64,000 bases of DNA from CAG-411 sp050875145 (GTDB lineage Bacteria > Bacillota > Clostridia > Lachnospirales > Lachnospiraceae), in the NCBI GenBank assembly GCA_050875145.1, contig JBNMLH010000011.1:48567-112566 (forward strand). The letters are read 5' to 3'. The stretch's first letter is position 1. Each line of letters begins with the position of its first letter. The notes under the pieces were generated by a model. The model was given only the letters and a program-made list of their open reading frames with translations, was not told the DNA's origin and made no database searches. The position numbers and the translations under genes were made by a program. This document shows, piece after piece, positions 8,539 through 17,547 of this stretch.

Positions 8539-9192
8539 ATGGGAAAACAGGCAAGAAAGTTAAGGACTGTTCGCCATACTGTGTATATAACCATTGCATT
8601 TGCATTATTTCAAATCAGTGGAATATTTTCTATGGCGGGTATCCGAGGACTATATGTAGTTACGGAGACAAAAAGTAACGCTTTTAGTCCAAAAACCTAT
8701 GTGGATATTGATTTGCAAGAACCAAATGGTCAAAAGTATGTTTTAGATACAGATGGCTCAGTTTCTTACAATGGAGAAAGTAAAAGTGCATATGTTTCAA
8801 TAAATGGGGAAAAGAAAAAAAGTGTTGTGATTCGTGCCAGAATAGTGGCAGAAGTTTATAATAAAGATGGTGTTTGCATTGGCACAACAAATAACTACGA
8901 GTTGACACAGACTGCTAAATCAGAGGATGTAAATGAAGCAGAAAAGTGGTATAATAAAGATGAAATATATTACTATACCAGTGTTTTAAATGCGAACAAA
9001 AAAACAGCAAATATTTTTGACAGCGTAAAGTTGACAGCAGTATCTGAGATACCAGAAGGTGGATTTGTAAAATTCCATGTAATAGTAGATGCATTAGAGG
9101 TGAAAACAGATACAAACAACATACCAACTTCCGAATCCCTGGCATCAGTAAAACAATATTGGTCAGAGTTACCAGATGGTATTTGGGAGTAA
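8539..9192 (+). CDS. SipW-dependent-type signal protein, divergent TasA-like (1 of 5)
   Basis: A 217-residue secreted protein of unknown function. After a basic start and a hydrophobic stretch (about 14-40) comes LYVVTETKSNAFSPKTYVDI. This keeps the spacing of the SipW/TasA junction (AYxS followed by NTFT and a hydrophobic strand) but with altered residues. The rest is predicted beta-rich and has no known catalytic motif. It is 42 bases after sipW and has a six-G ribosome-binding run. It is the most divergent of the five, and might instead be an accessory that stays membrane-bound. Assignment rests on the N-terminal pattern and operon position. Confidence 0.7.
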   Translation: MGKQARKLRTVRHTVYITIAFALFQISGIFSMAGIRGLYVVTETKSNAFSPKTYVDIDLQEPNGQKYVLDTDGSVSYNGESKSAYVSINGEKKKSVVIRARIVAEVYNKDGVCIGTTNNYELTQTAKSEDVNEAEKWYNKDEIYYYTSVLNANKKTANIFDSVKLTAVSEIPEGGFVKFHVIVDALEVKTDTNNIPTSESLASVKQYWSELPDGIWE

Positions 9193-9252
9193 AACAGATA
9201 AAAATATAGAACAACAGTAATTTTAATGTAGAGAAGAAGGGGGACGATTCCT

Positions 9253-10119
9253 ATGAAAAAACAAATGAATCATAAAAAAAGAAAATTAAAAAAGAAGTTG
9301 GCTTCGATGACGGCAATCGTGCTTGTGCTTGCAGTGGGTGTATGGGGAACAATGGCATATTTAAGTACACTATCAAACAAAAAGGAAAATACATTTACAG
9401 GTAGTAAAGGTATCGCATTAAAACTGACAGAGCCTTATTGGGACGAGACCCCAGGTGCGGATGATGGTGTGACAGATTTAACAGAGCTAGGTAAAGTCGC
9501 AGCAAGTAGTTATACACCAGGTACCAAGATAGGTAAAAACCCAATTTTGACTAATAGTTCGACTGATGCAGATTCGCCAGAATGGGTTGCGCTTGCAGTA
9601 TCTTATACAATTGGGAATAAGGCAGTGTCTTATGAGCAATTAAAATATTTAATCGAAGATATTACATTTAATACAACTACTGCAGCTGATGGATATTGGA
9701 TTGCTGTTGATCCACTTGCCAGCGGAACATTAAATGAAAAGAAAGGCTATATGATTTACTTATATAGTAAAGTATTGGCAAAGGATGCAGCTACCAAACC
9801 TCTATTTACCTCTGTAACAATTAAAAGCAGTGATGATTTAGAGGGTAGTACAAAGGATGGCTATGTTACAGACTTAAATACCGCGTTAGGTATTACAACG
9901 GATGATCAAAAATATAAAATCAATGGCAACCTTCCTGACTTCCAGATTGATGTAATTGGTGCTGCCATTAAAAACGAATATAAAAAAGACGGAGCTTCTA
10001 CAGCCGCAGAAGCATGGGCAGACTTAGCAATTGAAAAGCAAACTGAATTAACAAATAATTTGGTAGGTCTATTAACTTCTAAGTTATCAGATGAATCGAA
10101 GACAGTAGGTACACCATAA
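9253..10119 (+). CDS. TasA-like SipW-dependent secreted protein (2 of 5)
   Basis: A 288-residue protein with the classic SipW-type start: basic N-terminus, hydrophobic helix (about 18-38), then GTMAYLSTLSNKKENTFTGS. Cleavage would be expected near the Ala before YLS. The mature part is beta-rich, lacks Cys, and shares the blocks PLFTSVTI and FQIDVIGAAI with the next protein, so the two are paralogues. By analogy with TasA and camelysin it is a candidate fibre or surface subunit. An AGGGGG run precedes the start by 9 bases. No sorting motif or C-terminal helix is present, so it would be released or polymerised. Confidence 0.8.
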   Translation: MKKQMNHKKRKLKKKLASMTAIVLVLAVGVWGTMAYLSTLSNKKENTFTGSKGIALKLTEPYWDETPGADDGVTDLTELGKVAASSYTPGTKIGKNPILTNSSTDADSPEWVALAVSYTIGNKAVSYEQLKYLIEDITFNTTTAADGYWIAVDPLASGTLNEKKGYMIYLYSKVLAKDAATKPLFTSVTIKSSDDLEGSTKDGYVTDLNTALGITTDDQKYKINGNLPDFQIDVIGAAIKNEYKKDGASTAAEAWADLAIEKQTELTNNLVGLLTSKLSDESKTVGTP

Positions 10120-10152
10120 TCAACCAGAATAGGGAAAAAGGGGGACTGACAT

Positions 10153-10992
10153 ATGATAGAAGAAAAACTTATGACAGAGAAAGAATGGAAAGAAAAGCAA
10201 AAGAAAAAAACAAAGAAAAAATATATACGAAATGCGTTGGCATTAGTTTTAGTTGCAGTGATTTCCATTGCTGGTACGTTGGCATATTTGAGTAAAAAGA
10301 CCGATACGAAGACCAATACATTTACAGGTAGTGGTGGATTGGAAGTAAAATTAGAAGAACCAAAATGGGATGAAGACAATGCGAAAGACTATACTCCAGA
10401 TAAGATTATTTTAAAAAATCCACAGTTATATAACGGAAGCACATGGACAGATGCTAATAACGATAAGGTAATAGATGCAGGTGAAATTACACATTCTACA
10501 CAATACGATGAATACATGGCTATGCGAATTGATTTTGAGGATGCTAGTAACACAGCGATTACATATGCAAATTTAATGAATGTAATTGATGCAATTGCAT
10601 TTGATACAACAAATTGGAAACTTGTTGCAGTGTCAAATGGCACAACATGGGATACCAGTGTTGACAATACAAAGTTATCACCTAGTTTAGACGCAACGGT
10701 AACTGGAGCAAAAAGTATGATTTTCCTTTATGCAACAAGTGCAAATGCGGTTTCCATAGCTCCTGGAGCTGTTACAGAGCCATTATTTTCTCAAATTCAG
10801 ATTCGTGATGGAAACACCGATGTTATTAAAGCTTTAGATGGAAGTGGTGATGCATTGACAGGCGGATTTCCAAACTTTAACATTGATGTATCAGGTGCAG
10901 CGGTAGATAAGGAGAGTTTTAAGCAGTCTGACGGTTCCTATGATGTTTCTGCTGCCACTACAGCATTAATTGATTTATTGAAAACAAAATAA
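10153..10992 (+). CDS. TasA-like SipW-dependent secreted protein (3 of 5)
   Basis: A 279-residue protein, paralogue of its left neighbour. The N-terminal helix (about 24-44) is followed by GTLAYLSKKTDTKTNTFTGS and GGLEVKLEEPKWDE. Later blocks PLFSQIQIR and FNIDVSGAAV mirror the neighbour's PLFTSVTIK and FQIDVIGAAI. A highly charged Lys/Glu stretch precedes the helix. No anchor is visible. It starts 33 bases after the previous stop behind another AGGGGG run. Likely a structural surface or fibre subunit made from a tandem duplication; the function is inferred. Confidence 0.8.
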   Translation: MIEEKLMTEKEWKEKQKKKTKKKYIRNALALVLVAVISIAGTLAYLSKKTDTKTNTFTGSGGLEVKLEEPKWDEDNAKDYTPDKIILKNPQLYNGSTWTDANNDKVIDAGEITHSTQYDEYMAMRIDFEDASNTAITYANLMNVIDAIAFDTTNWKLVAVSNGTTWDTSVDNTKLSPSLDATVTGAKSMIFLYATSANAVSIAPGAVTEPLFSQIQIRDGNTDVIKALDGSGDALTGGFPNFNIDVSGAAVDKESFKQSDGSYDVSAATTALIDLLKTK

Positions 10993-11025
10993 TCTAGATA
11001 AATATTATAAAGAGGGGGTGTTACC

Positions 11026-11838
11026 ATGACACCAGATTCTGCCGTAAGCAAAAAGAATGGGAAAAAAATTCTGTTTGGGGTGTTAGCAGTTGGGTTGGTA
11101 GCACTCCTTTCTATCATTATGACATGGGCATATTTACGAGACAGAACGGATGAAAAAACACATACATTTACATTGGGACAGGGTGTAGACATTTTATTGA
11201 CTCAAGCAGAAGATTCTGATATTAGAATTATACCAGGAAAGGAATATCCACAGTTAAAAGCAACAGTGTCTATTCCTGCGGCTGCAATGGAAAAGGAATA
11301 TATTGCAACCAAGGTACTTTTTTTTAGTGAAAAAGAAACTATGATAAATGGAGAAGTGAGTTTGCAATACGAACCAATCAGCTACGCTGATTTTAAGAAA
11401 AATTATGGGGAGATTTGTTCGTATTCTCAAAAGGGCATAGATGATATAGCAGCAGTTGGGGCAACCTCGACAGGTTGTAGGACTGATTGGACCATGGACT
11501 CAAGTAGTGAACAAGATAAGACAGGTACAATTTTCTATTATACAGGAAATAATACAGATAGTTCTATCGACTCTGTTTTACATGATAAAAAAATTGTTGT
11601 ATTTGATTCTGTAAAAATGAAAAGTGATTATGATTTAAAATATGCAACTTCCATTTCGTCTGTTGGTCAGATAGGATTGTATGATGAAACAGGAAAATTT
11701 CTAAAGAAGCGTACTATTGTAAATAATGGACAACTACAAGGATTTAAAATTGTTGTATGTGCATATGCTGTGCAGGGAAATATTTCAAAAGAGCAAGGAA
11801 AAGAAGCATTGGAGAATCTAGTGAAAAGTAATCCATAG
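11026..11838 (+). CDS. TasA-like SipW-dependent secreted protein (4 of 5)
   Basis: A 270-residue member of the same set, more distant from the preceding two. Its helix (about 14-36) leads into TWAYLRDRTDEKTHTFTLGQ and a strand GVDILLTQ. The mature part carries two Cys (in EICSYS and TGCRTD), which its two left-hand paralogues lack, so a disulfide or cross-link is possible. It has no C-terminal anchor. An AGGGGG ribosome-binding run lies 8 bases upstream, and the next gene starts 15 bases after its stop. Confidence 0.75.
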   Translation: MTPDSAVSKKNGKKILFGVLAVGLVALLSIIMTWAYLRDRTDEKTHTFTLGQGVDILLTQAEDSDIRIIPGKEYPQLKATVSIPAAAMEKEYIATKVLFFSEKETMINGEVSLQYEPISYADFKKNYGEICSYSQKGIDDIAAVGATSTGCRTDWTMDSSSEQDKTGTIFYYTGNNTDSSIDSVLHDKKIVVFDSVKMKSDYDLKYATSISSVGQIGLYDETGKFLKKRTIVNNGQLQGFKIVVCAYAVQGNISKEQGKEALENLVKSNP

Positions 11839-11853
11839 ATTGGGGGTATTTTC

Positions 11854-13581
11854 ATGAAAAAAAGAAAAATTATATTAATAGTGACTCTGCTGCTTCTTTT
11901 TTTAGGAACAGGTATAGCAGGAATTGTATATGCAGCAAATAAACAATCCGCAGAGGCGACAAATGTTGTTACCGTTGGAAGTGTAAATATTGAGCTTACG
12001 ATGCAAAAAGAGGAAAAGGATGGTACTGTTCAAATAGAGCCTGAACAGAATATTGAAAATGAGATTGCTATTAAAAATACTGGAAAATATGCTGCATATA
12101 TTCGCGTAAAATTAACGAAAACTTGGAAAGCATATAAAAGTAATTCAACAGTGGATGCAACCCAGATATCGGGGTTGCGTTTGCCAAGTAAGGATGCTAT
12201 TTCAGTAAATTATGATACAACAAAATGGAAATATGTAAATCAAAATGGTGAAGACTATTACTATTACAAAAATGTCTTACCAGCAGGGGCTGATAGTAGT
12301 GTAGTGTTTTCTCCTGACTATAAAATTTTAACAGAAAAAACGGCAGGAGATGGTTTACTCTCTAATTCTATTTTAAAAGATTTAGATGCACAGGACATTT
12401 CGATTGATGGAGATATAAAAGTTGTTGCAGAAGCAATTCAGGCAGATTCTGTTACTCCATTAAAGGACAATAGTGGAGACATAATCGGATGGCCTTCGGA
12501 GAATGTCAATTCGTCAATTCCATCTATCAATACTTCTGATAATTCACCTACAGGAGAAGTGATATTTAAAAGCGATGATATTAGTATTGACAATGGTACG
12601 GCAGGCTCTTTACTTGATATTACAGGTATTATGCCAGGAGAAACCGTTTCGCAGATGATAAGAATAACAAATAGTACAGATGGAACTATTCCTGTCTATA
12701 TGTATGCAAAAATAGAAGGCTCATTTTCTTCTTTGCCTTTAGAAGAAAGAGCACTTTTGGAGGAACTACAATTATTGGTTTCTTATAAAGATGGCACAAT
12801 TTTGTATACTGGTCCTATGTTTGAGGATGATGATACAAAGCAGTTATTTTCTCCTAATATTCCGGTTTTACTTGGGACGCTTACCAAAGGAACTGCCCAG
12901 GATGTATATATTGCAGTAAAATGTCCAGAAAGTTGGAGCAAACCGAATACAAAAGTTAAGGTATTATGGGTATTTTCAGCTCAAAGGACAACACCCGCGC
13001 CAGGTATAGCTACTCCCGTATCAACAGTAGCTTCAACAGTTACACCTACAATCAGTCCGAAACCTAATATGCCAAATCCGACATTAGTAGAGATTACAGA
13101 TAATCCTGAAATTATAGCTTCCCCTTTTATAACTCTTCTTCCAGAGAAGACGGATAATGCAAAAGCAACAATGGCACCATTAAAGACAGATATACCAAGA
13201 GCAACGGATATATCAAAAGTAACAGCTACACCGACGAAGCCGGAAACAATTTTACCGGAAACGAAGCAGCCAGAACCAACCAATCCTTCGGAAACCAGTA
13301 GTTCGGGAATGAAACCACAGGGAAGTTCAGATCCTAATGCTACGATTGATACCGTTATAGAAACGCCTGAAATGGTTACAGATAAACCGAAGAAAACGCC
13401 TGCTTCTGTTAATAATCCTAAAGTGACAAAACAACCGTTGAAAAAAGTGGATCCAAAAGTTGATAAAGTATACCCAACTAAAACAGGGGACATAACACCT
13501 ATTTTATTCTGGAATATATTGTGCATTATTTCCTTCATAGGAACTGTGTGGATGATCGTTTCTTTAAAAAGAGACAGGTAA
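11854..13581 (+). CDS. Sortase-type anchored SipW-signal protein with Pro/Thr stalk (5 of 5)
   Basis: A 575-residue wall protein. The N-terminal helix ends GIVYAANKQSAEATNVVTVG, the SipW-type layout with the conserved strand following (VNIELTMQ). Two TasA-like beta domains follow, about 35-195 and 225-380; the second starts GEVIFKSDDISIDNG. Residues about 385-535 form a Pro/Thr/Lys stalk with PTK and PTISPKP repeats. The end reads YPTKTGD, a membrane helix, and KRDR, the layout of a sortase substrate, although the motif has an extra residue compared with LPXTG. The sortase gene is 16 bases downstream. It is a plausible wall anchor for the other subunits; that role is inference. Confidence 0.8.
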   Translation: MKKRKIILIVTLLLLFLGTGIAGIVYAANKQSAEATNVVTVGSVNIELTMQKEEKDGTVQIEPEQNIENEIAIKNTGKYAAYIRVKLTKTWKAYKSNSTVDATQISGLRLPSKDAISVNYDTTKWKYVNQNGEDYYYYKNVLPAGADSSVVFSPDYKILTEKTAGDGLLSNSILKDLDAQDISIDGDIKVVAEAIQADSVTPLKDNSGDIIGWPSENVNSSIPSINTSDNSPTGEVIFKSDDISIDNGTAGSLLDITGIMPGETVSQMIRITNSTDGTIPVYMYAKIEGSFSSLPLEERALLEELQLLVSYKDGTILYTGPMFEDDDTKQLFSPNIPVLLGTLTKGTAQDVYIAVKCPESWSKPNTKVKVLWVFSAQRTTPAPGIATPVSTVASTVTPTISPKPNMPNPTLVEITDNPEIIASPFITLLPEKTDNAKATMAPLKTDIPRATDISKVTATPTKPETILPETKQPEPTNPSETSSSGMKPQGSSDPNATIDTVIETPEMVTDKPKKTPASVNNPKVTKQPLKKVDPKVDKVYPTKTGDITPILFWNILCIISFIGTVWMIVSLKRDR

Positions 13582-13597
13582 GAGAGGAGAGAAAAAG

Positions 13598-14401
13598 TTG
13601 AAAAAAAAATTGCATATTTTATTTTTTCTATTGTTTTTTGGAGTTTTTTTAGTTTCGGCATGGAAGCTAATTGGAATATATCGTACCTATGAAAAAGGAG
13701 ATTCTATTTATGGTAAAATAGCAGATATGGTAGTTAAGACAGAAGACGATATCTATCAGCCACAGATAACCGATGCTCCAAAAGATATAGAAGAAAAGGA
13801 AAAAAAGAAAAAAGAGAAAATGATTTCTGTGGATTTTAAGACTTTGAAGGCAAAAAATGAAGATATAATCGGATGGCTTTATATTCCAGACAGTGCAATT
13901 AGTTATCCTTTATTACAAAGTGAAGATAATAATAAATATCTACATGAAACTTACGATAAGCAAAGCAGTATTTTTGGCAGTATTTTTATGGATTATCGCA
14001 ATAATTCTAATTTTACGGACAAACATACCATTCTTTATGGACATAATATGAAAAATGGTTCCATGTTTGGTACATTAAAAAGATACAGTGATACGGATTT
14101 TTTTAAAGAACATAGAAATATTTATATTCTTACAGAAAAAGGGATACTTCGTTATCGAGTATTTTCTTATCATGTGGCGGATGCCAGTGGACGTGTATAT
14201 ACGACCTCCTTTTCCGATAACAATGCATATAAAGAATTTCTAAGCCTTATCACAGGAAGTTCTTATGTGAAAACAAAATTGAAGGTAACTGCAAAGGACA
14301 GGACAATTACATTGTCAACTTGTACTGGACAGGAGGAGAGTCGTTTTGTTGTACATGCAAAATATATGGGAAAAATGTTAGAGAAAGATAAGCAAAAATA
14401 A
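13598..14401 (+). CDS. srtB: Class B sortase
   Basis: Membrane-bound cysteine transpeptidase that joins sorting-signal proteins to peptidoglycan or to each other. The 267-residue protein has an N-terminal signal anchor (about 5-25). The sortase core begins near DFKTLKAKNEDIIGWLYIP. Catalytic His is in YGHNMKNG (H149), Cys in TLSTCT (C242) and Arg in ESRFVVHA (R249). The YPLLQ and DKHTILYGHNM blocks are typical of class B. The start is TTG 13598 with GAGGAG about 8 bases upstream; no ATG is near. It is the last gene of the SipW operon, and the preceding gene encodes its probable substrate. Confidence 0.9.
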   Translation: MKKKLHILFFLLFFGVFLVSAWKLIGIYRTYEKGDSIYGKIADMVVKTEDDIYQPQITDAPKDIEEKEKKKKEKMISVDFKTLKAKNEDIIGWLYIPDSAISYPLLQSEDNNKYLHETYDKQSSIFGSIFMDYRNNSNFTDKHTILYGHNMKNGSMFGTLKRYSDTDFFKEHRNIYILTEKGILRYRVFSYHVADASGRVYTTSFSDNNAYKEFLSLITGSSYVKTKLKVTAKDRTITLSTCTGQEESRFVVHAKYMGKMLEKDKQK

Positions 14402-14413
14402 AAAAAGGTAGTT

Positions 14414-14440
14414 ATATAATCCTTTCATTCCTCATAAGAT
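14414..14440 (+). promoter_or_regulatory. Sigma-E-like promoter of spoIVA
   Basis: ATA (14414-14416), 16 bases, CATAAGAT (14433-14440) fits the sigma-E pattern ATA-N16-CATACANT. spoIVA is sigma-E dependent in Bacillus, which supports the call. Confidence 0.55.
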
Positions 14441-14464
14441 AGTTTATAGGATTGGAGGGATTGG

Positions 14465-15946
14465 ATGGAAGGTCAGTTTCAAGTATACAAGGATATGCAA
14501 GCAAGAACAAATGGGGAAGTTTATATTGGCGTAGTTGGACCGGTGCGTACAGGTAAATCAACTTTTATCAAACGATTTATGGATTTACTTGTAATTCCAA
14601 ATATGAAGGATGTACATAGCCGAGAACGTGCCATTGATGAACTTCCCCAATCTGCTGCTGGTAAAACCATTATGACAACAGAACCCAAATTTATTCCGAA
14701 AGAAGCAGCAGAGCTTGTTTTAGATGAGGATAATACAAAGGTACAAATACGTTTGATTGATTGTGTGGGATATATGGTCGAAGGTGCCAGTGGACACATG
14801 GAGGATGATGAAGAACGAATGGTTAAAACGCCATGGTCAGATGTAGAGATTCCGTTTTCTAAAGCGGCTGAGATTGGTACGCAAAAGGTAATTACGGAAC
14901 ATGCGACCATAGGCATGGTGGTTACAACAGATGGCAGTTTTGGAGAAATTGCAAGGGAGCAGTATATTGTTCCAGAAGAGAGAACTATTCAAGAATTAAA
15001 AAAACTTGGAAAACCATTTGTTGTTTTGCTAAATACCAGTCATCCGTTTCAACAGGAAACAAAGGTGCTGGCAAAGGAGTTGGAAAAAAAATATAAAACT
15101 GCGGTATTGCCAGTAAATTGTGAGCAATTGCGGAAAGAGGATATTACCCAACTTATGCGCGGTGTATTATCTGTATTTCCTATTAGTGAAATTGGTTTTT
15201 ATATGCCAAAATGGATTAGTATGTTACCGTTACAGCATCCGTTAAAGGAGCAAATGGTAGAAACGTTTCGGGCAATACTTAACCGTATGGATCAAATCAA
15301 GGATGCAATTCCCGCTAATTTAGAGTGGGATAATGAATATATAAAGCGTATAAAACTGGATCAAATTGATATGAAAACAGGAAAGATCAGTATCCAGATT
15401 GAATTGAAAGAACAATATTATTATCAGACGCTTAGTGAAATGATTGGAATGGAAATTAAAGGTGAACGAGAATTGATTGAAATGCTCAAGGAAATGGCAG
15501 ATAAGCGACAGGAATATGATAAAATGGCGATTGCCAATGAAGAAGTTCGTCAAAAAGGGTATGGAGTTGTAACACCTACTGTAGATGAAATATTAGTGGA
15601 GGAACCAGAAATTATTCGCCATGGTAATAAGTATGGAGTAAAAATTAAAGCGGTTGCGCCATCGGTACATTTGATTAAAGCAAATATAGAAACAGAAATT
15701 GCACCGATTGTAGGAAGTGAAGAACAGGCGAAAGATTTAATCTCTTATATATCTGAGAATGGGAAAAACAACCCAGCGGGAATTTGGTCTACCAATATAT
15801 TTGGAAAATCCATTCGTCAATTGATTGAGGATGGAATACAAACTAAGGTCGGAAAACTTACAGATGAAAGTCAGCTTAAATTACAGGATACTATCCAAAA
15901 AGTAGTAAATGACAGTAATGGTGGTCTTGTATGCATCATTATATAA
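14465..15946 (+). CDS. spoIVA: Stage IV sporulation protein A
   Basis: ATPase that polymerises on the outer forespore membrane and forms the base layer for the spore coat. The 493-residue length matches the family (492 in B. subtilis). The N-terminal TRAFAC-like domain has Walker A GPVRTGKST. A middle domain and a C-terminal domain follow, the latter ending in GGLVCIII, which resembles the membrane-targeting tail of the family. GGAGGG precedes ATG 14465. It is monocistronic or nearly so, behind a sigma-E-like promoter. Confidence 0.96.
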   Translation: MEGQFQVYKDMQARTNGEVYIGVVGPVRTGKSTFIKRFMDLLVIPNMKDVHSRERAIDELPQSAAGKTIMTTEPKFIPKEAAELVLDEDNTKVQIRLIDCVGYMVEGASGHMEDDEERMVKTPWSDVEIPFSKAAEIGTQKVITEHATIGMVVTTDGSFGEIAREQYIVPEERTIQELKKLGKPFVVLLNTSHPFQQETKVLAKELEKKYKTAVLPVNCEQLRKEDITQLMRGVLSVFPISEIGFYMPKWISMLPLQHPLKEQMVETFRAILNRMDQIKDAIPANLEWDNEYIKRIKLDQIDMKTGKISIQIELKEQYYYQTLSEMIGMEIKGERELIEMLKEMADKRQEYDKMAIANEEVRQKGYGVVTPTVDEILVEEPEIIRHGNKYGVKIKAVAPSVHLIKANIETEIAPIVGSEEQAKDLISYISENGKNNPAGIWSTNIFGKSIRQLIEDGIQTKVGKLTDESQLKLQDTIQKVVNDSNGGLVCIII

Positions 15947-15964
15947 GTCGATTATTGAGAAAAT

Positions 15965-15993
15965 TTGACACTGTTATAGATAAGTGCTATAAT
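15965..15993 (+). promoter_or_regulatory. Consensus sigma-A promoter of the NlpC/P60 gene
   Basis: TTGACA (15965-15970), exactly 17 bases, TATAAT (15988-15993): both hexamers are perfect. It predicts strong vegetative expression and a leader of about 90 bases. Confidence 0.85.
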
Positions 15994-16090
15994 AAACTGT
16001 CTGTAAGATAAATGATAATAATTACTATTTGGTGATTTTGTCATGAAAAAGCAAAGGATAACACATATGCCAACTTTAAGGAGGTAACAT

Positions 16091-17299
16091 ATGAAAAGTC
16101 ACATAGTTAAGTTATCTGCTCTAGGAATAGCAGGCATAATTGCTATGTCTGGTGCTCCAACACAGCTTCAGGCAAAGCAGATAATTTTGACTGAAAAAAG
16201 CTCTTTGGCAGGAGAAGAAATATCGTCACCATCAGGGGTTACAGGCAGCAGTATAAGCATGGTTGAAGCAGGCAGCAGTGCTACGTTAGACGGTGTAAAT
16301 GCAGTTGTTATTGAGGATCCAATCTTAAATATCAAATATGATCGTTTAGGAATTGCCAATGTAAAAAAAACATTAAACGTTCGTGCAAAGGCAAAAAGCA
16401 ATGCAAAAGTTGTTGGCAAGATGGGAAAGAATGCAGCTTGTAATATTGAGAAAGTTACAAAAGACGGTTGGGCAAAGATTAAATCTGGAGATGTAAAAGG
16501 TTATGTAAAAGCTGACGCATTGATAATGGATGAAGAAGCGGAAGAACTGGCTTTAAAAGTTGGAAAAAAGATTGCAATAGTTAAAACAACTACACTAAAT
16601 GCAAGATTTTTACCAAGTACGCAGTCCAGAAAATATACGTTAATACCAATCGGCGAAGAACTGGAAGTAGTAAGAGAAAATATTAGTGAAAAATATGTGA
16701 ATAGCTTTATTAAGAAAAATTTTACAGACAAAAAAGCAAAGGCAACCATTAAGGGTGTCAACAGAGATGATATGGCAAATGAATTAACAGATTGGTTATG
16801 TGTTTCAGTAGATGATGAAAAGGTTTTTGTTGCAAAAGAGTTTGTTTCAATCGCATATGATTTGAAAAGAGCATATTCTACAACAAATACAAAACAAACA
16901 TCATCAAGCACAACAGAGAAAGAATCTGACCAAAAGGAATCGATTCGTTCTTCCATGGTAGCATTTGCGAAACAGTATTTAGGAAACCGTTATGTTTATG
17001 GTGGTACCAGCTTAACAAATGGAACAGATTGTTCTGGATTTACCATGCGTATTTATGAGCATTTTGGATATAGTATTCCTAGAACATCATCAGCTCAGGC
17101 AGCATATACTACTACGATAGCAGCTTCTAAAGCACAGCCTGGAGATTTATTCTTCTATGGAAATGGAAGTTCTGTCAGTCATGTAGCTATGTATATTGGT
17201 GGTGGACAGGTTATTCATGCAAGTAATGAACGTACTGGCATTAAGATTTCCAATGCATATTATCGTACACCGATTAAGGTGGGTAGAGTGATAAAATAA
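16091..17299 (+). CDS. Secreted SH3-domain NlpC/P60 peptidoglycan hydrolase
   Basis: A 402-residue cell-wall endopeptidase that cuts peptide stems. A Sec signal peptide ends near LQAKQ (about residue 30). The first SH3b domain (about 90-150) includes TLNVRAKAKSNAKVVGKMG; a second SH3b-like domain (about 165-260) starts TLNARFLPSTQS. A Ser/Thr linker leads to the C-terminal NlpC/P60 domain (about 290-400) with Cys in TDCSGF, His in VSHVAMYIG and the third polar residue in VIHASN. AAGGAGG lies 6-7 bases before ATG 16091. It stands alone between a consensus promoter and a terminator. Confidence 0.92.
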   Translation: MKSHIVKLSALGIAGIIAMSGAPTQLQAKQIILTEKSSLAGEEISSPSGVTGSSISMVEAGSSATLDGVNAVVIEDPILNIKYDRLGIANVKKTLNVRAKAKSNAKVVGKMGKNAACNIEKVTKDGWAKIKSGDVKGYVKADALIMDEEAEELALKVGKKIAIVKTTTLNARFLPSTQSRKYTLIPIGEELEVVRENISEKYVNSFIKKNFTDKKAKATIKGVNRDDMANELTDWLCVSVDDEKVFVAKEFVSIAYDLKRAYSTTNTKQTSSSTTEKESDQKESIRSSMVAFAKQYLGNRYVYGGTSLTNGTDCSGFTMRIYEHFGYSIPRTSSAQAAYTTTIAASKAQPGDLFFYGNGSSVSHVAMYIGGGQVIHASNERTGIKISNAYYRTPIKVGRVIK

Positions 17300-17369
17300 T
17301 TTTCTCATATTGTTGTAAACGAGAAAATTTATTTGTGAACTTTCTTAGAATTTTAATATAAGTTGTTTC

Positions 17370-17412
17370 AAAAAAGTTCCTTTTGAGTTATAATCTCAAG
17401 GGGACTTTTTTC
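17370..17412 (+). terminator. Intrinsic terminator after the NlpC/P60 gene
   Basis: AAAAAAGTTCCTTTTGAG and CTCAAGGGGACTTTTTT form a long stem with small irregularities around TTATAAT, ending in a T-run. Confidence 0.85.
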
Positions 17413-17547
17413 TATAGAAAAGTTTTCAAGAGTGAGAAATTTTAAAAGGTAAGAAGAAGAATCGTTATACTTGGATATTGCAGAAAATACAAATAACAAA
17501 ATGTGTAGTTACAAATTAAGAAAGAAACGTATGAACGGGAGGATTAC

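Noticed and set aside
9906..10379. 157-codon minus-strand frame
   Set aside because: It spans the junction of two TasA-like genes on the other strand and includes their ribosome-binding site; product is a low-complexity shadow.
12981..13661. 226-codon open frame on the minus strand
   Set aside because: It is antisense to the Pro/Thr stalk of the sortase-anchored protein; the Gly/Val-rich translation simply mirrors repeated ACN/CCN codons, and it has no ribosome-binding site.
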